A stretch of DNA of 64,000 bases from RPQJ01 sp963748985 (GTDB lineage Bacteria; Pseudomonadota; Gammaproteobacteria; Steroidobacterales; Steroidobacteraceae), in NCBI GenBank assembly GCA_963748985.1, contig CAVVKQ010000013.1:93792-157791 (forward strand), given 5' to 3'. A program made the translations under genes and the position numbers. The notes below the pieces were generated by a model that saw only the letters and a list, made by a program, of their open reading frames with translations, searched no databases and was not told the DNA's origin. Of the stretch, positions 34,744 to 44,229 are shown piece after piece. Position 1 is the stretch's first letter; every line of letters starts with the position of its first letter.

Positions 34744-34819
34744 AGCGGCCGATCCGGTCGTTCTTCCCGCGCGCGGAAAGGCAGACACGCGCTCGGGAAG
34801 AACGACCGGATCGGCCGCT
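34744..34819. repeat. Long hairpin with loop GGAAAGGCAGACAC, copy 1
   Basis: Arms 34744-34774 and 34789-34819 are complementary at 30 of 31 positions, and the loop 34775-34788 is GGAAAGGCAGACAC. The same 14-base loop closes a different 28-bp stem at 42599-42668. The loop-proximal arm parts resemble each other (GTTCTTCCCG versus GTCTTGTCCGGG), so the two are related with stem bases changed in pairs. Confidence 0.9.
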
Positions 34820-34977
34820 TGCGAGGCGGCGCCTGAGCGAGCGCTTGCCAGAGCGCAAGCACTCGCACGGCGCAGGTAATCGGCACGAAAGCAACCCTCT
34901 GCCAACCTGCGCTGCGGAATCTTGGCAAACCATCCTGCCGCGAACGTGCCTGCTCCGCCCGGCGAAAGCCGCTCCTC

Positions 34978-35012
34978 TCCGACTATCCCCCATCCCCCAT
35001 CCCCCAACCCCT
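34978..35012 (+). repeat. G-rich heptamer repeat, single right arm (copy F)
   Basis: TCCGACTATCCCCCATCCCC begins the arm and further CATCCCCC and CAACCCC units follow. No left arm is close by. It ends directly at the TGCTAGAAT promoter element of parE, unlike other copies that lie at gene ends. Confidence 0.8.
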
Positions 35013-35020
35013 GCTAGAAT
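35012..35020 (+). promoter_or_regulatory. Extended -10 promoter of parE
   Basis: TG-C-TAGAAT (35012-35020) is an extended -10 element 46 bases before the parE ATG. The 16 bases CTGCTAGAATTCGCCC occur again upstream of cvpA (54324-54339). No -35 box is needed for this type and none is seen, because the upstream DNA is the C-rich repeat. Confidence 0.5.
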
Positions 35021-35066
35021 TCGCCCGCTTTTCACCACCCACGCGAGCCCGCGGACCGATCCAAGA

Positions 35067-36995
35067 ATGAGCCAGTCCTACACCGCCCAGGACATTGAAG
35101 TCCTGAGCGGACTCGAGCCCGTCCGGCGACGCCCGGGCATGTACACCGACACCAGTCGGCCCAACCACCTCGCTCACGAAGTCGTCGACAACAGCGTCGA
35201 CGAAGCGCTGGCGGGTCACTGCAGCAAGATCGACGTGACCCTCTACAAGGACGGGTCGCTGGAGGTCGTCGACGACGGCCGTGGCATGCCCGTCGACATC
35301 CACCCGAAGGAGAAGGTGAGCGGCGTCGAGCTGATCCTCACCCGCCTGCACGCGGGCGGAAAATTCTCCGCCGACTCCGGCTACAAGTTCTCCGGCGGCC
35401 TGCACGGCGTGGGCGTCTCGGTGGTCAACGCGCTCTCGAAGCACCTCGAGTGCTGGGTTCGCCGCGGCGGCAAGGAATACAACATCGCGTTCAAGAGCGG
35501 GAAGGTGCACTCCAGGCTCGAAGTCGTCGGTGAAGTCGGCAAGAGCAACACCGGCACCACGGTCCGCTTCTGGCCGGATACCTCCTACTTCGACAGCCCC
35601 GATTTCGCGTTGCCGAAGCTCAAGCACGTGCTCAAGGCCAAGGCCGTGCTGTGCCCGGGCCTGCGCATGCGCTTCAGCGTCGAGAAGACCGGCGAGAAGG
35701 AAGAGTGGCTCTACAGCGAAGGGCTGTCGCAGTACCTGCGCGAATCGCTCGAGTCCACCGAATGGCTGCCGGACGAACCGTTCGTCGGCAAGGTCGAAGG
35801 CGAGCATGAAGGCGTGGACTGGGCCGTGGTCTGGCGCATGGACGGCGGCACGCGGTTCGAAGAGAGCTACGTCAACCTGATCCCGACGGCGCAAGGCGGC
35901 ACGCACGTCAATGGTTTCCGTCTCGGCCTCACCGAGGCAGTGCGTGAGTTCTGCGAGTTCCGCAACCTGCTGCCGCGCGGCCTGAAGCTGTCGCCCGAGG
36001 ACGTCTGGGACGACACCAGCTACGTGCTCTCGATGAAGATGCGCGACCCGCAGTTCGCCGGGCAGACCAAGGAGCGCCTGTCGTCGCGCGAACCCGCTGC
36101 GTTCGTATCCGGCATCGTCAAGGACCAGTTCGGCTTGTGGCTGAGCCAGCATCCCGAAGCCGGCGAGAAGATCGCCCAGCTCGCCATCCTCAACGCCCAG
36201 ACGCGGTTGAAGGCAAGCCAGAAGATCGCGCGCAAGCGCGTGGTGGCCGGCCCGGCACTGCCCGGCAAGCTCGCGGACTGCAGCAGCCAGGATCCGAAGC
36301 GGGCCGAACTGTTCCTCGTCGAAGGCGACTCGGCCGGCGGCTCCGCCAAGCAGGCACGCGATCGCGAGTTCCAGGCGGTGATGCCGTTGCGCGGCAAGAT
36401 CCTGAATACCTGGGAGGTCGAGGCGGCCGACGTGCTGGCGTCGCAGGAAGTCCACGACATCACCGTGGCGATCGGTGTCGAGCCGGGTTCCGACGCGGTC
36501 AAGGACCTCCGTTACGACAAGATCTGCATCCTCGCGGACGCCGACTCCGACGGCCTGCACATCGCCACGCTGCTTTGTGCATTGTTCCTGCGGCACTTCC
36601 GGCCGCTGGTGCTGGCAGGGCACGTCTACGTGGCAATGCCGCCGCTCTATCGCATCGACTACGGCAAGAACGTCGAATACGCGCTCGACGACGCCGAACG
36701 CAACGGCATTCTCGAGCGTATCCGCGCCGAGAATGCGCGCGTGAAGCCGTCGGTCACGCGCTTCAAGGGTCTCGGCGAGATGAACCCGCTGCAGCTGCGC
36801 GAAACCACCATGGCGCGCGAGACGCGCCGCCTGGTCCAGCTCACCGTCGATGCCGCGGACAACGCCGACCAGCTCATGGACATGCTGCTCGCCAAGAAGC
36901 GCGCGTCCGACCGTCGTGACTGGCTGGAGACGAAAGGCAACCTGGCCAGTGTCGTCGCGCCGATCGAGGCGATCGACGAGGTGGCGGCAGAGTAA
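35067..36995 (+). CDS. parE: DNA topoisomerase IV subunit B
   Basis: ParE is the ATPase half of topoisomerase IV, which decatenates daughter chromosomes. The 642-residue protein has the GHKL ATP site (EVVDNSVDEALAGH, VDDGRGMPVDIH, GGLHGVGVSVVNALS) and the TOPRIM motifs EGDSAGGSAKQARDREFQA and ILADADSDGLHI. It lacks the ~170-residue insertion of gammaproteobacterial GyrB and is followed after 2 bases by parC, which decides ParE rather than GyrB. ATG 35067 matches the family start. Confidence 0.96.
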   Translation: MSQSYTAQDIEVLSGLEPVRRRPGMYTDTSRPNHLAHEVVDNSVDEALAGHCSKIDVTLYKDGSLEVVDDGRGMPVDIHPKEKVSGVELILTRLHAGGKFSADSGYKFSGGLHGVGVSVVNALSKHLECWVRRGGKEYNIAFKSGKVHSRLEVVGEVGKSNTGTTVRFWPDTSYFDSPDFALPKLKHVLKAKAVLCPGLRMRFSVEKTGEKEEWLYSEGLSQYLRESLESTEWLPDEPFVGKVEGEHEGVDWAVVWRMDGGTRFEESYVNLIPTAQGGTHVNGFRLGLTEAVREFCEFRNLLPRGLKLSPEDVWDDTSYVLSMKMRDPQFAGQTKERLSSREPAAFVSGIVKDQFGLWLSQHPEAGEKIAQLAILNAQTRLKASQKIARKRVVAGPALPGKLADCSSQDPKRAELFLVEGDSAGGSAKQARDREFQAVMPLRGKILNTWEVEAADVLASQEVHDITVAIGVEPGSDAVKDLRYDKICILADADSDGLHIATLLCALFLRHFRPLVLAGHVYVAMPPLYRIDYGKNVEYALDDAERNGILERIRAENARVKPSVTRFKGLGEMNPLQLRETTMARETRRLVQLTVDAADNADQLMDMLLAKKRASDRRDWLETKGNLASVVAPIEAIDEVAAE

Positions 36996-36997
36996 CG

Positions 36998-39265
36998 ATG
37001 AGCAAGAGCAAAGACACCGATTCGACCGCGGCGCTCGATTTCGAGGGCGTCGAGCGCCAGCCGTTGCGGACGTTCACGGAGCGTGCGTACCTCGAATATT
37101 CGATGTACGTGATTCTTGATCGCGCGCTGCCGCACATCGGCGACGGCCTGAAGCCGGTGCAGCGCCGCATCATCTACGCGATGAGCGAGCTCGGTCTCGC
37201 CGCCACTGCCAAGCCCAAGAAATCGGCCCGCACGGTCGGCGACGTGATCGGCAAGTTTCACCCGCACGGTGACTCGGCCTGCTACGAAGCCATGGTGCTG
37301 ATGGCGCAGCCGTTCTCGTACCGCTATCCGATCGTGGAAGGGCAGGGCAACTTCGGTTCGCCGGACGACCCGAAGTCGTTCGCGGCGATGCGTTACACCG
37401 AGTCGAAACTCTCACGCTACGCCGAAGTCCTGCTGTCCGAGCTGGGCCAGGGCACGGTGGACTGGCAGCCCAACTTCGATGGTTCGCTCGACGAGCCGCA
37501 GCTGTTGCCCGCGCGGCTGCCGAACCTGCTGCTGAACGGAGCGATGGGCATCGCCGTGGGGATGTCCACCGACATTCCGCCGCACAACCTGCGCGAAGTC
37601 GCGGCGGCCTGCGTCCGCCTGCTCGACGAGCCGAAAGCGTCGACGGCACAGCTCTGCGAGCACGTGCTCGGCCCGGATTTCCCGACGGGCGCGGAAATCA
37701 TCACCCCGCGCGAGGAACTGCAGAAGATCTATGAATCGGGCAACGGCACTTTCCGTGCCCGTGCCCGCTTCGAGATGGAGGACGGCGAAATCATCGTGAC
37801 GGAGCTGCCGTACCAGGTCTCCGGCTCGAAGGTGCTCGAGCAGATTGCGGCGCAGATGCGCGCGAAGAAGCTGCCGATGATCGAGGACCTGCGCGATGAG
37901 TCCGATCACGAGCATCCCACGCGCCTTGTAATCACGCCTCGTTCCAATCGCGTCGACACCGAGCAGGTCATGGCGCACCTGTTCGCGACGACGGACCTGG
38001 AACGCACGTACCGCGTCAACCTGAACGTCATCGCACGCGATGGACGCCCGCGTGTGATGGGGCTGCGCGCGCTGCTCGAGGAGTGGCTGTCGTTCCGCGT
38101 CGACACGGTCACGCGCCGGTTGCAGTACCGGCTCGAGAAGGTCAACGCGCGGCTGCACATCCTCGACGGCTTGCTGATCGCGTACCTGAACCTCGACGAA
38201 GTCATCCGCATCGTCCGCACCGAGGACGAGCCGAAAGCGGCGTTGATCGCGCGCTTCCAGCTCTCCGATGCACAGGCCGAGGCGATCCTCGAAACCAAGC
38301 TGCGCCACCTCGCCCGGCTCGAGGAAATGAAGATCCGCGGCGAGCAGGGCGAACTCGCCAAGGAACGTGACAGCCTGGAGAAACTGCTCGGCAGCAAGGC
38401 CAGGCTCAAGAAGCTGGTGCGCGACGAGATCCAGGCGGACGCACTCAAGTACGGCGATGAACGCCGCAGCAAGCTGGTGGCGCGTGCCGCCGCGCAGGCG
38501 ATCGACGAGACCGAACTCGTCGCGAGCGAGCCGACGACGGTCGTCCTGTCGAAGAGCGGCTGGGTCCGTGCCGCGAAAGGACACGACATCGATCCGCGCA
38601 CCCTTTCGTACAAGACCGGTGACGAATATCGCACCTTCGCCAAGGGCCGCAGCACGCAGTTCGCAGTGTTCCTCGACAGCACGGGTCGTGCGTACAGCCT
38701 GCTGGCCCACACGCTGCCGTCGGCACGTGGCCAGGGCGAACCGTTGTCCGGTCGGCTCGATCCGCCCGACGGCGCCACGTTCCCAGGCGTGCTGATCGGC
38801 GATCCCGCGGAACGCTGGGTGCTGGCGAGCAGTGCGGGCTACGGCTTCGTCGTCAAGCTCGAAGACCTGCACAGCCGCAACCGCGCGGGCAAGGCCGTGC
38901 TCAACGTGCCGGACGGCTACGCGGCGATTGCGCCAGCGTTCGTGCCGCCGGGTGATGAGCCCCTGCTCGCTGCCGTCAATTCGGAAGGGCGCCTGCTGAC
39001 GTTCCCGGTGGCCGACCTGCCCGAACTGCCGCGCGGCAAGGGCAACAAGATCTTCGGCATCTCGACCAGGAAATCGCTGGTCGAGCCCGAGACCCTGCTC
39101 GCAATTGCAGCCGTCGCGCCGGGTCAGACGCTCAAGGTGCTCTGCGGCGACCGCACGATGGGGTTGTCGTACAGGGATCTGGCGGAGTATCGGGGCGAAC
39201 GCGGACAGCGCGGCGCCGTGCTGCCGCGTGGCTGGCGCAAGGCGGAAGGGCTGGAAGTGGAATAA
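36998..39265 (+). CDS. parC: DNA topoisomerase IV subunit A
   Basis: ParC is the DNA-cleaving subunit. The 755-residue protein contains RALPHIGDGLKPVQRRIIYAM, KSARTVGDVIGKFHPHGDSACYEA (quinolone-determining region), the catalytic tyrosine in FAAMRYTESKLS and a shortened C-terminal beta-pinwheel without the GyrA box. The stop is TAA, 7 bases before the variant heptamer repeat copy C. Confidence 0.96.
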   Translation: MSKSKDTDSTAALDFEGVERQPLRTFTERAYLEYSMYVILDRALPHIGDGLKPVQRRIIYAMSELGLAATAKPKKSARTVGDVIGKFHPHGDSACYEAMVLMAQPFSYRYPIVEGQGNFGSPDDPKSFAAMRYTESKLSRYAEVLLSELGQGTVDWQPNFDGSLDEPQLLPARLPNLLLNGAMGIAVGMSTDIPPHNLREVAAACVRLLDEPKASTAQLCEHVLGPDFPTGAEIITPREELQKIYESGNGTFRARARFEMEDGEIIVTELPYQVSGSKVLEQIAAQMRAKKLPMIEDLRDESDHEHPTRLVITPRSNRVDTEQVMAHLFATTDLERTYRVNLNVIARDGRPRVMGLRALLEEWLSFRVDTVTRRLQYRLEKVNARLHILDGLLIAYLNLDEVIRIVRTEDEPKAALIARFQLSDAQAEAILETKLRHLARLEEMKIRGEQGELAKERDSLEKLLGSKARLKKLVRDEIQADALKYGDERRSKLVARAAAQAIDETELVASEPTTVVLSKSGWVRAAKGHDIDPRTLSYKTGDEYRTFAKGRSTQFAVFLDSTGRAYSLLAHTLPSARGQGEPLSGRLDPPDGATFPGVLIGDPAERWVLASSAGYGFVVKLEDLHSRNRAGKAVLNVPDGYAAIAPAFVPPGDEPLLAAVNSEGRLLTFPVADLPELPRGKGNKIFGISTRKSLVEPETLLAIAAVAPGQTLKVLCGDRTMGLSYRDLAEYRGERGQRGAVLPRGWRKAEGLEVE

Positions 39266-39272
39266 GGGGCTT

Positions 39273-39380
39273 GTGAGTGAGTAGTGGGTAGTGAGTAGTG
39301 GTTAGTGGTTAGTGATTAGTGAGATCGCTGCCCGGCGCGCTTCCGACTATTCACTATTCACTAACTCCCTAATCCCTTCC
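39273..39380. repeat. Heptamer inverted repeat, divergent copy C (GTGAGTA/GTGGTTA type)
   Basis: Left arm 39273-39322 is a run of GTGAGTA, GTGGGTA, GTGGTTA and GTGATTA units. Right arm 39341-39380 reads TTCCGACTATTCACTATTCA and then changes to CTAACTCCCTAATCCC. The loop is about 18 bases. It keeps the 7-base periodicity and the TCCGACTA tag of the other copies but has a different unit, showing that the unit drifts or is copied within an array. It sits between the convergent parC and the FimX-like gene. Confidence 0.85.
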
Positions 39381-41430
39381 TCACATGACGACCCGTTCCG
39401 GGCTGTTCACGAAATAGCCCTGGATGAACTCGATGCCGAGCTGCCACAACACGGCCATCGTGTTCGCGTCCTCGACGCGTTCGGCGATCGTCGTCACGCC
39501 GTGTTCGCGCGCCACGTCGACCAGCGCCTTCACGCGTTCCTGCAATGGGCGGTCGTTGGCGAGACCCTGCATCAGCGCGCCGTCGATCTTCACGTAATTG
39601 ACGGGCAGGCGGTGCAGCAGTGCGGCGGCGTCGCCGGAAGCGCCGAAGTGCTCGACGGCGAATTCGATCCCGAGCGCAGAGAGCAGGCCCTGCAGCGAGC
39701 GCGCCTCGCGCGGCTTTTCGTGCGCCATCTCTTCCGTGATCTCGAACACGATGCGGCTGGGCTCGACGCCCGACGCCTTGAGCTGCTGTTGCAGCCACGT
39801 GCCGAGAGTCTGGTCATGCATCGAATCGCGGGAGAGACGCACGAAGACCCGGTAGGGCTGCTTCGCAGCGCAGAAAGACATGGCGGCGCCGACGATCCAG
39901 CGGTCGATGTTCTTCATCAGGTCGGTGCGTTCGGCCGCGGCGAGGAACTCGGTCGGCAGGACTTCCTGCCCGGATTCGTCGAGCATGCGCACCAGCAGGT
40001 CGAACATCGGCCGGTCTTCACCGACGAGGTTCGCGATCGGCTGCTGCACGAGCCGGAACCGGTTTGCCATCAGCGCAGCCTTGATCTGGTTCGCCCAGGC
40101 GCGATCGGCTTCGTCGATCGCAGGCCTGGCACCCGCCGCCTCGCGGTGCAGACAGCGGTCACCGCCAGCATCGGCTGCCACACGCTGCGCAGCGATCGCA
40201 GTCTCGAGCGCCTTCTGCAGCGAGCTGGCATGGCTGGGCAGCGGAGCCGAACCAATGCTGCACGTGAGTTCGACCGAGGCCTTGTCGGCCAGCAACGGTT
40301 CTGCGGCGATGCGCTCGCGCAGCTTCGCCAGCCAGGCTTCCTGGTCTCGCGGGTTGCCGCGCTCGACGAGCAGCGCGACGCCGTGTGGCGAGACCCGGCT
40401 CGCCAGGTCGCCGGGCTGCAGTTGCTCGTGCACGCGGCGTGAAAGTGCGTCAAGCACTTCCTCCGCCACGATCGGTCCGTATTCGAGTTCGATGTTGTCG
40501 AAGCTGTCCGGCGACAGGTAGGCAACGGCGCGCAGGCCAGCCTTGAGTGGCTGTACCGCGCGCGCTTGCGCCGAATCAATGAATGCTGCGCGACGCAGGA
40601 GTCCGGTGGACGAATCAAGGCGCATGGCCTGCTCGAGCTGGTTTGCCAGCGACTCGAGATCGCGTTTCTGCGTGGCGACACGCAGGCGCACGGCCGGTTC
40701 GCCCTCGAACTCGAAGCGTTCGAAGCTGAGTTCCAGCGGTTGCGAACCGCCAGCGGGCTGCAGCGCAATCACGCTCAATGCATGACCGGACCAGCGACCC
40801 TGCGCCGCGGCGACGAGTGCGCCCTTGAGGGCCGCATGGCTGCGGGCGTCGAACATGTCCATGAGCGGCTGACCGAGCAGGTCGCCCGGATCCGCGTGCC
40901 CGAAGAGTTCGCTCCAGGCGGGATTGACGTCCACGACGATGCCTTCCTGCACGTGCGCGATCGCATCGGTCGAGCCCGTCATGAACGCACGCATCTGGTC
41001 GCGGTACTGGTGGGCGGACGCCAGCGTGCCGCTCAGCGCATTGTCGAGCCGTGCGGCGTCGAGTGCGCGCGTGGCGACGGCCTGCAACCGCCCGCGTGCA
41101 GTCAAAGTCACGACGTCGGCGGCGCCGAGCTCGAGGCCACGAATGAGGTCGGCTTCGGTAATTGAATCGCGCACCACGAGGGCCGGCACACGGGGAGCGA
41201 GGCGAGCGCGTTGCTCCATTGCGTTGCCGAGTTCTTCCGAGTCGGAGACGCAGATGAACAGCAGCTGTGGCGCGATCGGGCGTGACGAGCGCGTCCGCGA
41301 GGTCGCCGAGGTCTCGCACCCACGTGCAGTGAACCGCCTGGCCCGCGTTGCGCAGTGTGCTGTTGATGATCTCGACGGGGTCCTGCTGCCTTGAGAGGAC
41401 GACCACTGGAATGGCGCTGATTTCGCCCAA
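39381..41430 (-). CDS. FimX-like REC-PAS-degenerate GGDEF-degenerate EAL protein, apparent frameshift
   Basis: The domain order and length (~682 residues) match FimX, a c-di-GMP effector controlling type IV pilus assembly. A receiver-like N-terminus (VVVLSRQQDPVEIINSTLRNAGQAVHC) is followed by PAS (STDAIAHVQEGIVVDVNPAWSELFG), a GGDEF domain with VSPHG where the signature should be, and an EAL domain with FDLLVRM instead of EALLR, so both are probably inactive enzymes that can bind ligand. The N-terminal 50 codons are in another frame. One surplus base in the GGG at 41278-41280 separates DALVTP from IAPQLLFICVSDSEE. Start TTG 41430. FimV in the same window fits pilus control. Confidence 0.75.
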
Positions 41431-41770
41431 TTGCCTACCCCGTCAGGCACGGACCAGGCCTCCGGGCCCCCGCGCACGTGTAATGTCAAATTCCCGCGGA
41501 TCATAGCATCGGGGTCTGCGCGCCTAGCGTGACGCAGGTGGCAGCATTGTCTTCAAGGCGGTGCCGCAAAACGGCAGCCGCAATGGATTGCGCAGGCACG
41601 CGTGACCACCAGCAGCGCAATGCAGTCCTGCAGCCCGTTGCCAGGCGGTCGGGCCGTGGTGACGGAGGAGGGGGGTTGCAGGTAACATATGCGGCTACCA
41701 ATCGGCAGCCCGCCATCGTCGGTGCCTGCCGCTCCCGGTTCAACCGCATCCGTCCAGGCGCAGCATACCG
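41431..41770. other. Divergent promoter region between the FimX-like gene and efp
   Basis: The 340 bases have no gene. A candidate minus-strand extended -10 lies at 41500-41508. Small inverted repeats such as GCCGCAATGGATTGCG occur near 41577. A run GGAGGAGGGGGGTTGCAGG near 41664-41682 precedes efp, with AACATAT as the only AT-rich spot. The region close to the efp ATG lacks a strong ribosome-binding site. Confidence 0.5.
41500..41508 (-). promoter_or_regulatory. Extended -10 element for the FimX-like gene
   Basis: On the minus strand TG-C-TATGAT is read from 41508 to 41500, 70 bases before the TTG start. It resembles the TGCTAGAAT elements before parE and cvpA. No clear -35 box. Confidence 0.4.
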
Positions 41771-42340
41771 ATGTCCACTTACAGCACGAACGAATTCAAG
41801 TCCGGCCTCAAGATCATGATCGACAACGATCCCTACGTGATCGTCGAGAACGAGTTCGTGAAGCCCGGCAAGGGCCAGGCGTTCAACCGCGTGCGCATCC
41901 GCAACCTGAAGTCGGGTCGCACGCTCGAACGCAGTTTCAGGTCCGGTGACACCGTCGAAGGCGCGGACATCCAGGAATCGGAGATGCAGTATCTCTACAG
42001 CGACGGCGATTTCTGGCATTTCATGGTTCCGGAAAACTTCGAGCAGCACACGGCCGGCAAGGAAGCGATGGGCGACTCGGCCATGTGGCTGAAGGACGGT
42101 ACGATGTGCACGGTCATGCTGTGGAACGGCGTGCCGCTGTCGGTGAACGCGCCGGCCCACGTTGAACTCAAGATCGTGGAGACCGACCCGGGCGTGCGCG
42201 GCGACACCGCGACGGGTGGCCAGAAGCCGGCGAAGCTCGAGACGGGTGCGATGGTGCGCGTGCCGCTGTTCCTGAACGAAGGCGAGATCATCCGGGTCGA
42301 CACGCGGACGTCCGAGTACCTGAGTCGCGCGAAGAGCTGA
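41771..42340 (+). CDS. efp: Elongation factor P
   Basis: EF-P relieves ribosome stalling at proline stretches. The 189-residue protein has three OB-like domains and KPGKGQAF with Lys34 at the tip of domain I, the residue that is beta-lysylated by EpmA. An epmA gene lies 0.9 kb downstream on the other strand, so this is the EpmA-type pathway. EpmB, which makes beta-lysine, is not in the window. Start ATG 41771. The TGA stop lies 4 bases before a heptamer-repeat arm. Confidence 0.96.
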   Translation: MSTYSTNEFKSGLKIMIDNDPYVIVENEFVKPGKGQAFNRVRIRNLKSGRTLERSFRSGDTVEGADIQESEMQYLYSDGDFWHFMVPENFEQHTAGKEAMGDSAMWLKDGTMCTVMLWNGVPLSVNAPAHVELKIVETDPGVRGDTATGGQKPAKLETGAMVRVPLFLNEGEIIRVDTRTSEYLSRAKS

Positions 42341-42344
42341 ACCA

Positions 42345-42379
42345 AGGGGTTAGGGGATAGGGGATAGGGGTTAGTCGGA
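42345..42379 (+). repeat. G-rich heptamer repeat, single left arm (copy E)
   Basis: GGGGTTA, GGGGATA, GGGGATA and GGGGTTA units are followed by the GTCGGA tag, directly after the efp stop. No inverted partner is seen before the fRMsr gene at 42673. Confidence 0.85.
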
Positions 42380-42598
42380 ACGACAACCCCAGCTTTCGCT
42401 CCTGGCTGAAAGTGACGAGGGCGCCCGGCATTCGGCGTACGGCTCGGATCAGAACGAGCTCCATCAACACAGTTTGGTGGCACAGTCAGGGGGATTGCGG
42501 GTCTCACCCCATCCTGAGCCGGTGACGCGTCGACGTTGCATGCGCCGTGCGAATTCTCGGGCCCTGGCGAGAATTCGCACAGGCGCGGTCGATCAGGT

Positions 42599-42668
42599 GT
42601 TCGTTCCGGGTCTTTTCCGGGCGAGCGTGTCTGCCTTTCCGCTCGCCCGGACAAGACCCGGAACGAAC
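42599..42668. repeat. Long hairpin with loop GGAAAGGCAGACAC, copy 2
   Basis: Arms 42599-42626 and 42641-42668 match at 27 of 28 positions. The loop 42627-42640 reads GGAAAGGCAGACAC on the minus strand, identical to the loop at 34775-34788. The stem sequence differs from copy 1 but shares GTTCGTTC/GGTCTT-like pieces. It starts 4 bases after the corrected stop of the fRMsr gene, so it could also terminate that operon. Confidence 0.9.
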
Positions 42669-42672
42669 GCCC

Positions 42673-43201
42673 TCACCGACCGTCCGCCCCTGGTAACTTC
42701 ACGGCCGCAATCGCAGCCACGAAGACCGCGACCAGTCGCTCCAGTCCCCGCGCATCCTTCGTCGTCAAACCGGTTGTGCAACGGACTGTCGAGATCGAGC
42801 ACGCCGAGCAGTCGACCATCCGCCAGCACGATCGGCACCACCACTTCCGAGTTGGACGCCGAGTCGCACGCAATGTGACCCGGGAACGCATGCACGTCCT
42901 GCACGACGAGCGTGCGACGCTGCGCTGCGGCGGCACCGCAGACACCTTTTTCGAGCGGAATGCGCACGCAGGCAGGCTTGCCCTGGAACGGCCCGACGAG
43001 AAGGTCACCCGACACCTCATCGAGCAGGTAAAACCCCACCCAGTTCAGGTCGGGCAGGCTCCAGTACAGCAGCGACGACATGTTCGCGGCGCAGGCGATC
43101 AGGTTCGGCTCGCCCGCGAGCAATCCGCGCAGGCTCGACTCGAGTTCTTCGTACAACGCCGGCTTGGCGAGGGAACGGACGTCATCGTTCAATGCATGCA
43201 T
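42673..43201 (-). CDS. Free methionine-(R)-sulfoxide reductase (GAF domain), apparent frameshift
   Basis: fRMsr reduces free Met-R-sulfoxide with cysteines in a GAF fold. The protein shows NWVGFYLLDE, GPFQGKPACVRIPLEKGVCGAA and HIACDSASNSEVVVPIV, with three conserved cysteines (Cys in PACVRI, KGVCG and HIACD). After LDLDSPLHNRFDDE the frame is lost. The expected tail DARGLERLVAVFVAAIA is in the +1 frame, so one surplus base at 42756-42757 accounts for it. Corrected length is about 175 residues. It is the last gene of sco-psd-epmA-fRMsr, 35 bases after epmA. Confidence 0.85.
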
Positions 43202-43236
43202 CGTCGCAGGATTCCGTGCGGGTAAACGCGGGCCGG

Positions 43237-44229
43237 TCAGGCCCGCTCGTAGGGAAACGTGACTACGTCGTCGATGCGTTCCGCGCGCGCCGCGACCATC
43301 ACGAGACGATCGAAGCCGAGCGCCACACCGGCGCAGGGCGGCAGGCCCGACGCAAGCGCGTCCAGGAAAAACCGGTCGACGTCGCGCACGGGCTGACCGC
43401 TTGTGCGGCGTCGAGCGAGGTCGGCCGCAAACCGAGAACCCTGTTCCGGCGCCGATCCCAGCTCGTGAAAGCCATTGGCGAGTTCCAGCGGGCCCCAGAA
43501 CGCCTCGAAGCGCGAGGCCACTTCGCCGCGGATCTGCGCCAGTGCAGCCTGGCTCGCCGGAAAGTCGTAGAGGAAAGTAAGCCGATCGTTTGCAAACGAC
43601 TCCGCCACGACAGTGCCCATGGCGAGGTCGAGCGCGTCGTCACGCGCAGCTCCGGCGCGCATCGAATCCGGCACGGGAGTGCCAGCGTTTTCGATGGCCT
43701 GCATGATCGCGTCGACCGGCGCATGCAGCGGATCAAGGCCCAGGCGCCGTTGGAAGGCGTCGCAGTACGTGATCGATTCGCTGGCCGAGAAAGTCCGCAC
43801 GGGTTCCAGCACGTGCCGGATCAGGGCTTCGACGTCGCGCATCAGTGCGTGGTGGTCGAGCCCGTGCCGATACCATTCGAGCATCGTGAATTCCGGATTG
43901 TGTCGCCTGCCGCGTTCACCAGCCCGAAACACTTTGCAGACCTGATAGATGTCGGGCGCCCCGGCGCAAAGCAGCCGCTTCATCGCGTACTCGGGCGAAG
44001 TCTGCAGGTAGCCGATGGTCGCCCCGCGTGTCGCATCGTCCGCGACGCGCAACGACTCGAGGTGCACGTCGGTCACGGCCGTGCGGACGAGCGCCGGTGT
44101 CTCGACTTCGAGCGCGCCGGTTGCACTGAAATAGGTGCGAACCCGCGCCAGCAGATCAGCGCGCAGTCGCAACCGCGCGAGATCGGCCGTGGGCCGCCAC
44201 TCCGCGTCCGCTGCCGCGCCCGGCGTCAT
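43237..44229 (-). CDS. epmA: EF-P--(R)-beta-lysine ligase EpmA
   Basis: EpmA (GenX/PoxA/YjeA) is a truncated class II lysyl-tRNA synthetase that lysylates EF-P Lys34. The 330-residue protein lacks the anticodon-binding domain of LysRS and contains FFSATGALEVETP-like motif 1, LQTSPEYAMKRLL, VFRAGERGRRHNPEFTMLEWYR (motif 2) and GVALGFDRLVM (motif 3). Its ATG overlaps the psd stop (ATGA), and the substrate gene efp is close by on the opposite strand. Confidence 0.95.
   Translation of the reverse strand: MTPGAAADAEWRPTADLARLRLRADLLARVRTYFSATGALEVETPALVRTAVTDVHLESLRVADDATRGATIGYLQTSPEYAMKRLLCAGAPDIYQVCKVFRAGERGRRHNPEFTMLEWYRHGLDHHALMRDVEALIRHVLEPVRTFSASESITYCDAFQRRLGLDPLHAPVDAIMQAIENAGTPVPDSMRAGAARDDALDLAMGTVVAESFANDRLTFLYDFPASQAALAQIRGEVASRFEAFWGPLELANGFHELGSAPEQGSRFAADLARRRTSGQPVRDVDRFFLDALASGLPPCAGVALGFDRLVMVAARAERIDDVVTFPYERA

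Larger units (their letters stand above)
34723..35066. other. Repeat-rich intergenic region between DUF3501 gene and parE
   Basis: The 344 bases contain no gene. They hold the long hairpin at 34744-34819, a smaller GCTTGC/GCAAGC stem near 34847-34861, one heptamer-repeat arm (34978-35012) and the parE extended -10 box (35012-35020). The stretch 34865-34970 has nothing recognisable. Confidence 0.7.
42341..42672. other. Repeat-rich region between efp and the fRMsr gene
   Basis: No gene lies in these 332 bases. In order they hold heptamer arm E (42345-42379), an unassigned stretch (42380-42546), a perfect 13-bp inverted repeat GTGCGAATTCTCG (42547-42559/42568-42580) and the long GGAAAGGCAGACAC-loop hairpin (42599-42668). 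Two convergent genes end here, so hairpins may serve as terminators. Confidence 0.75.
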
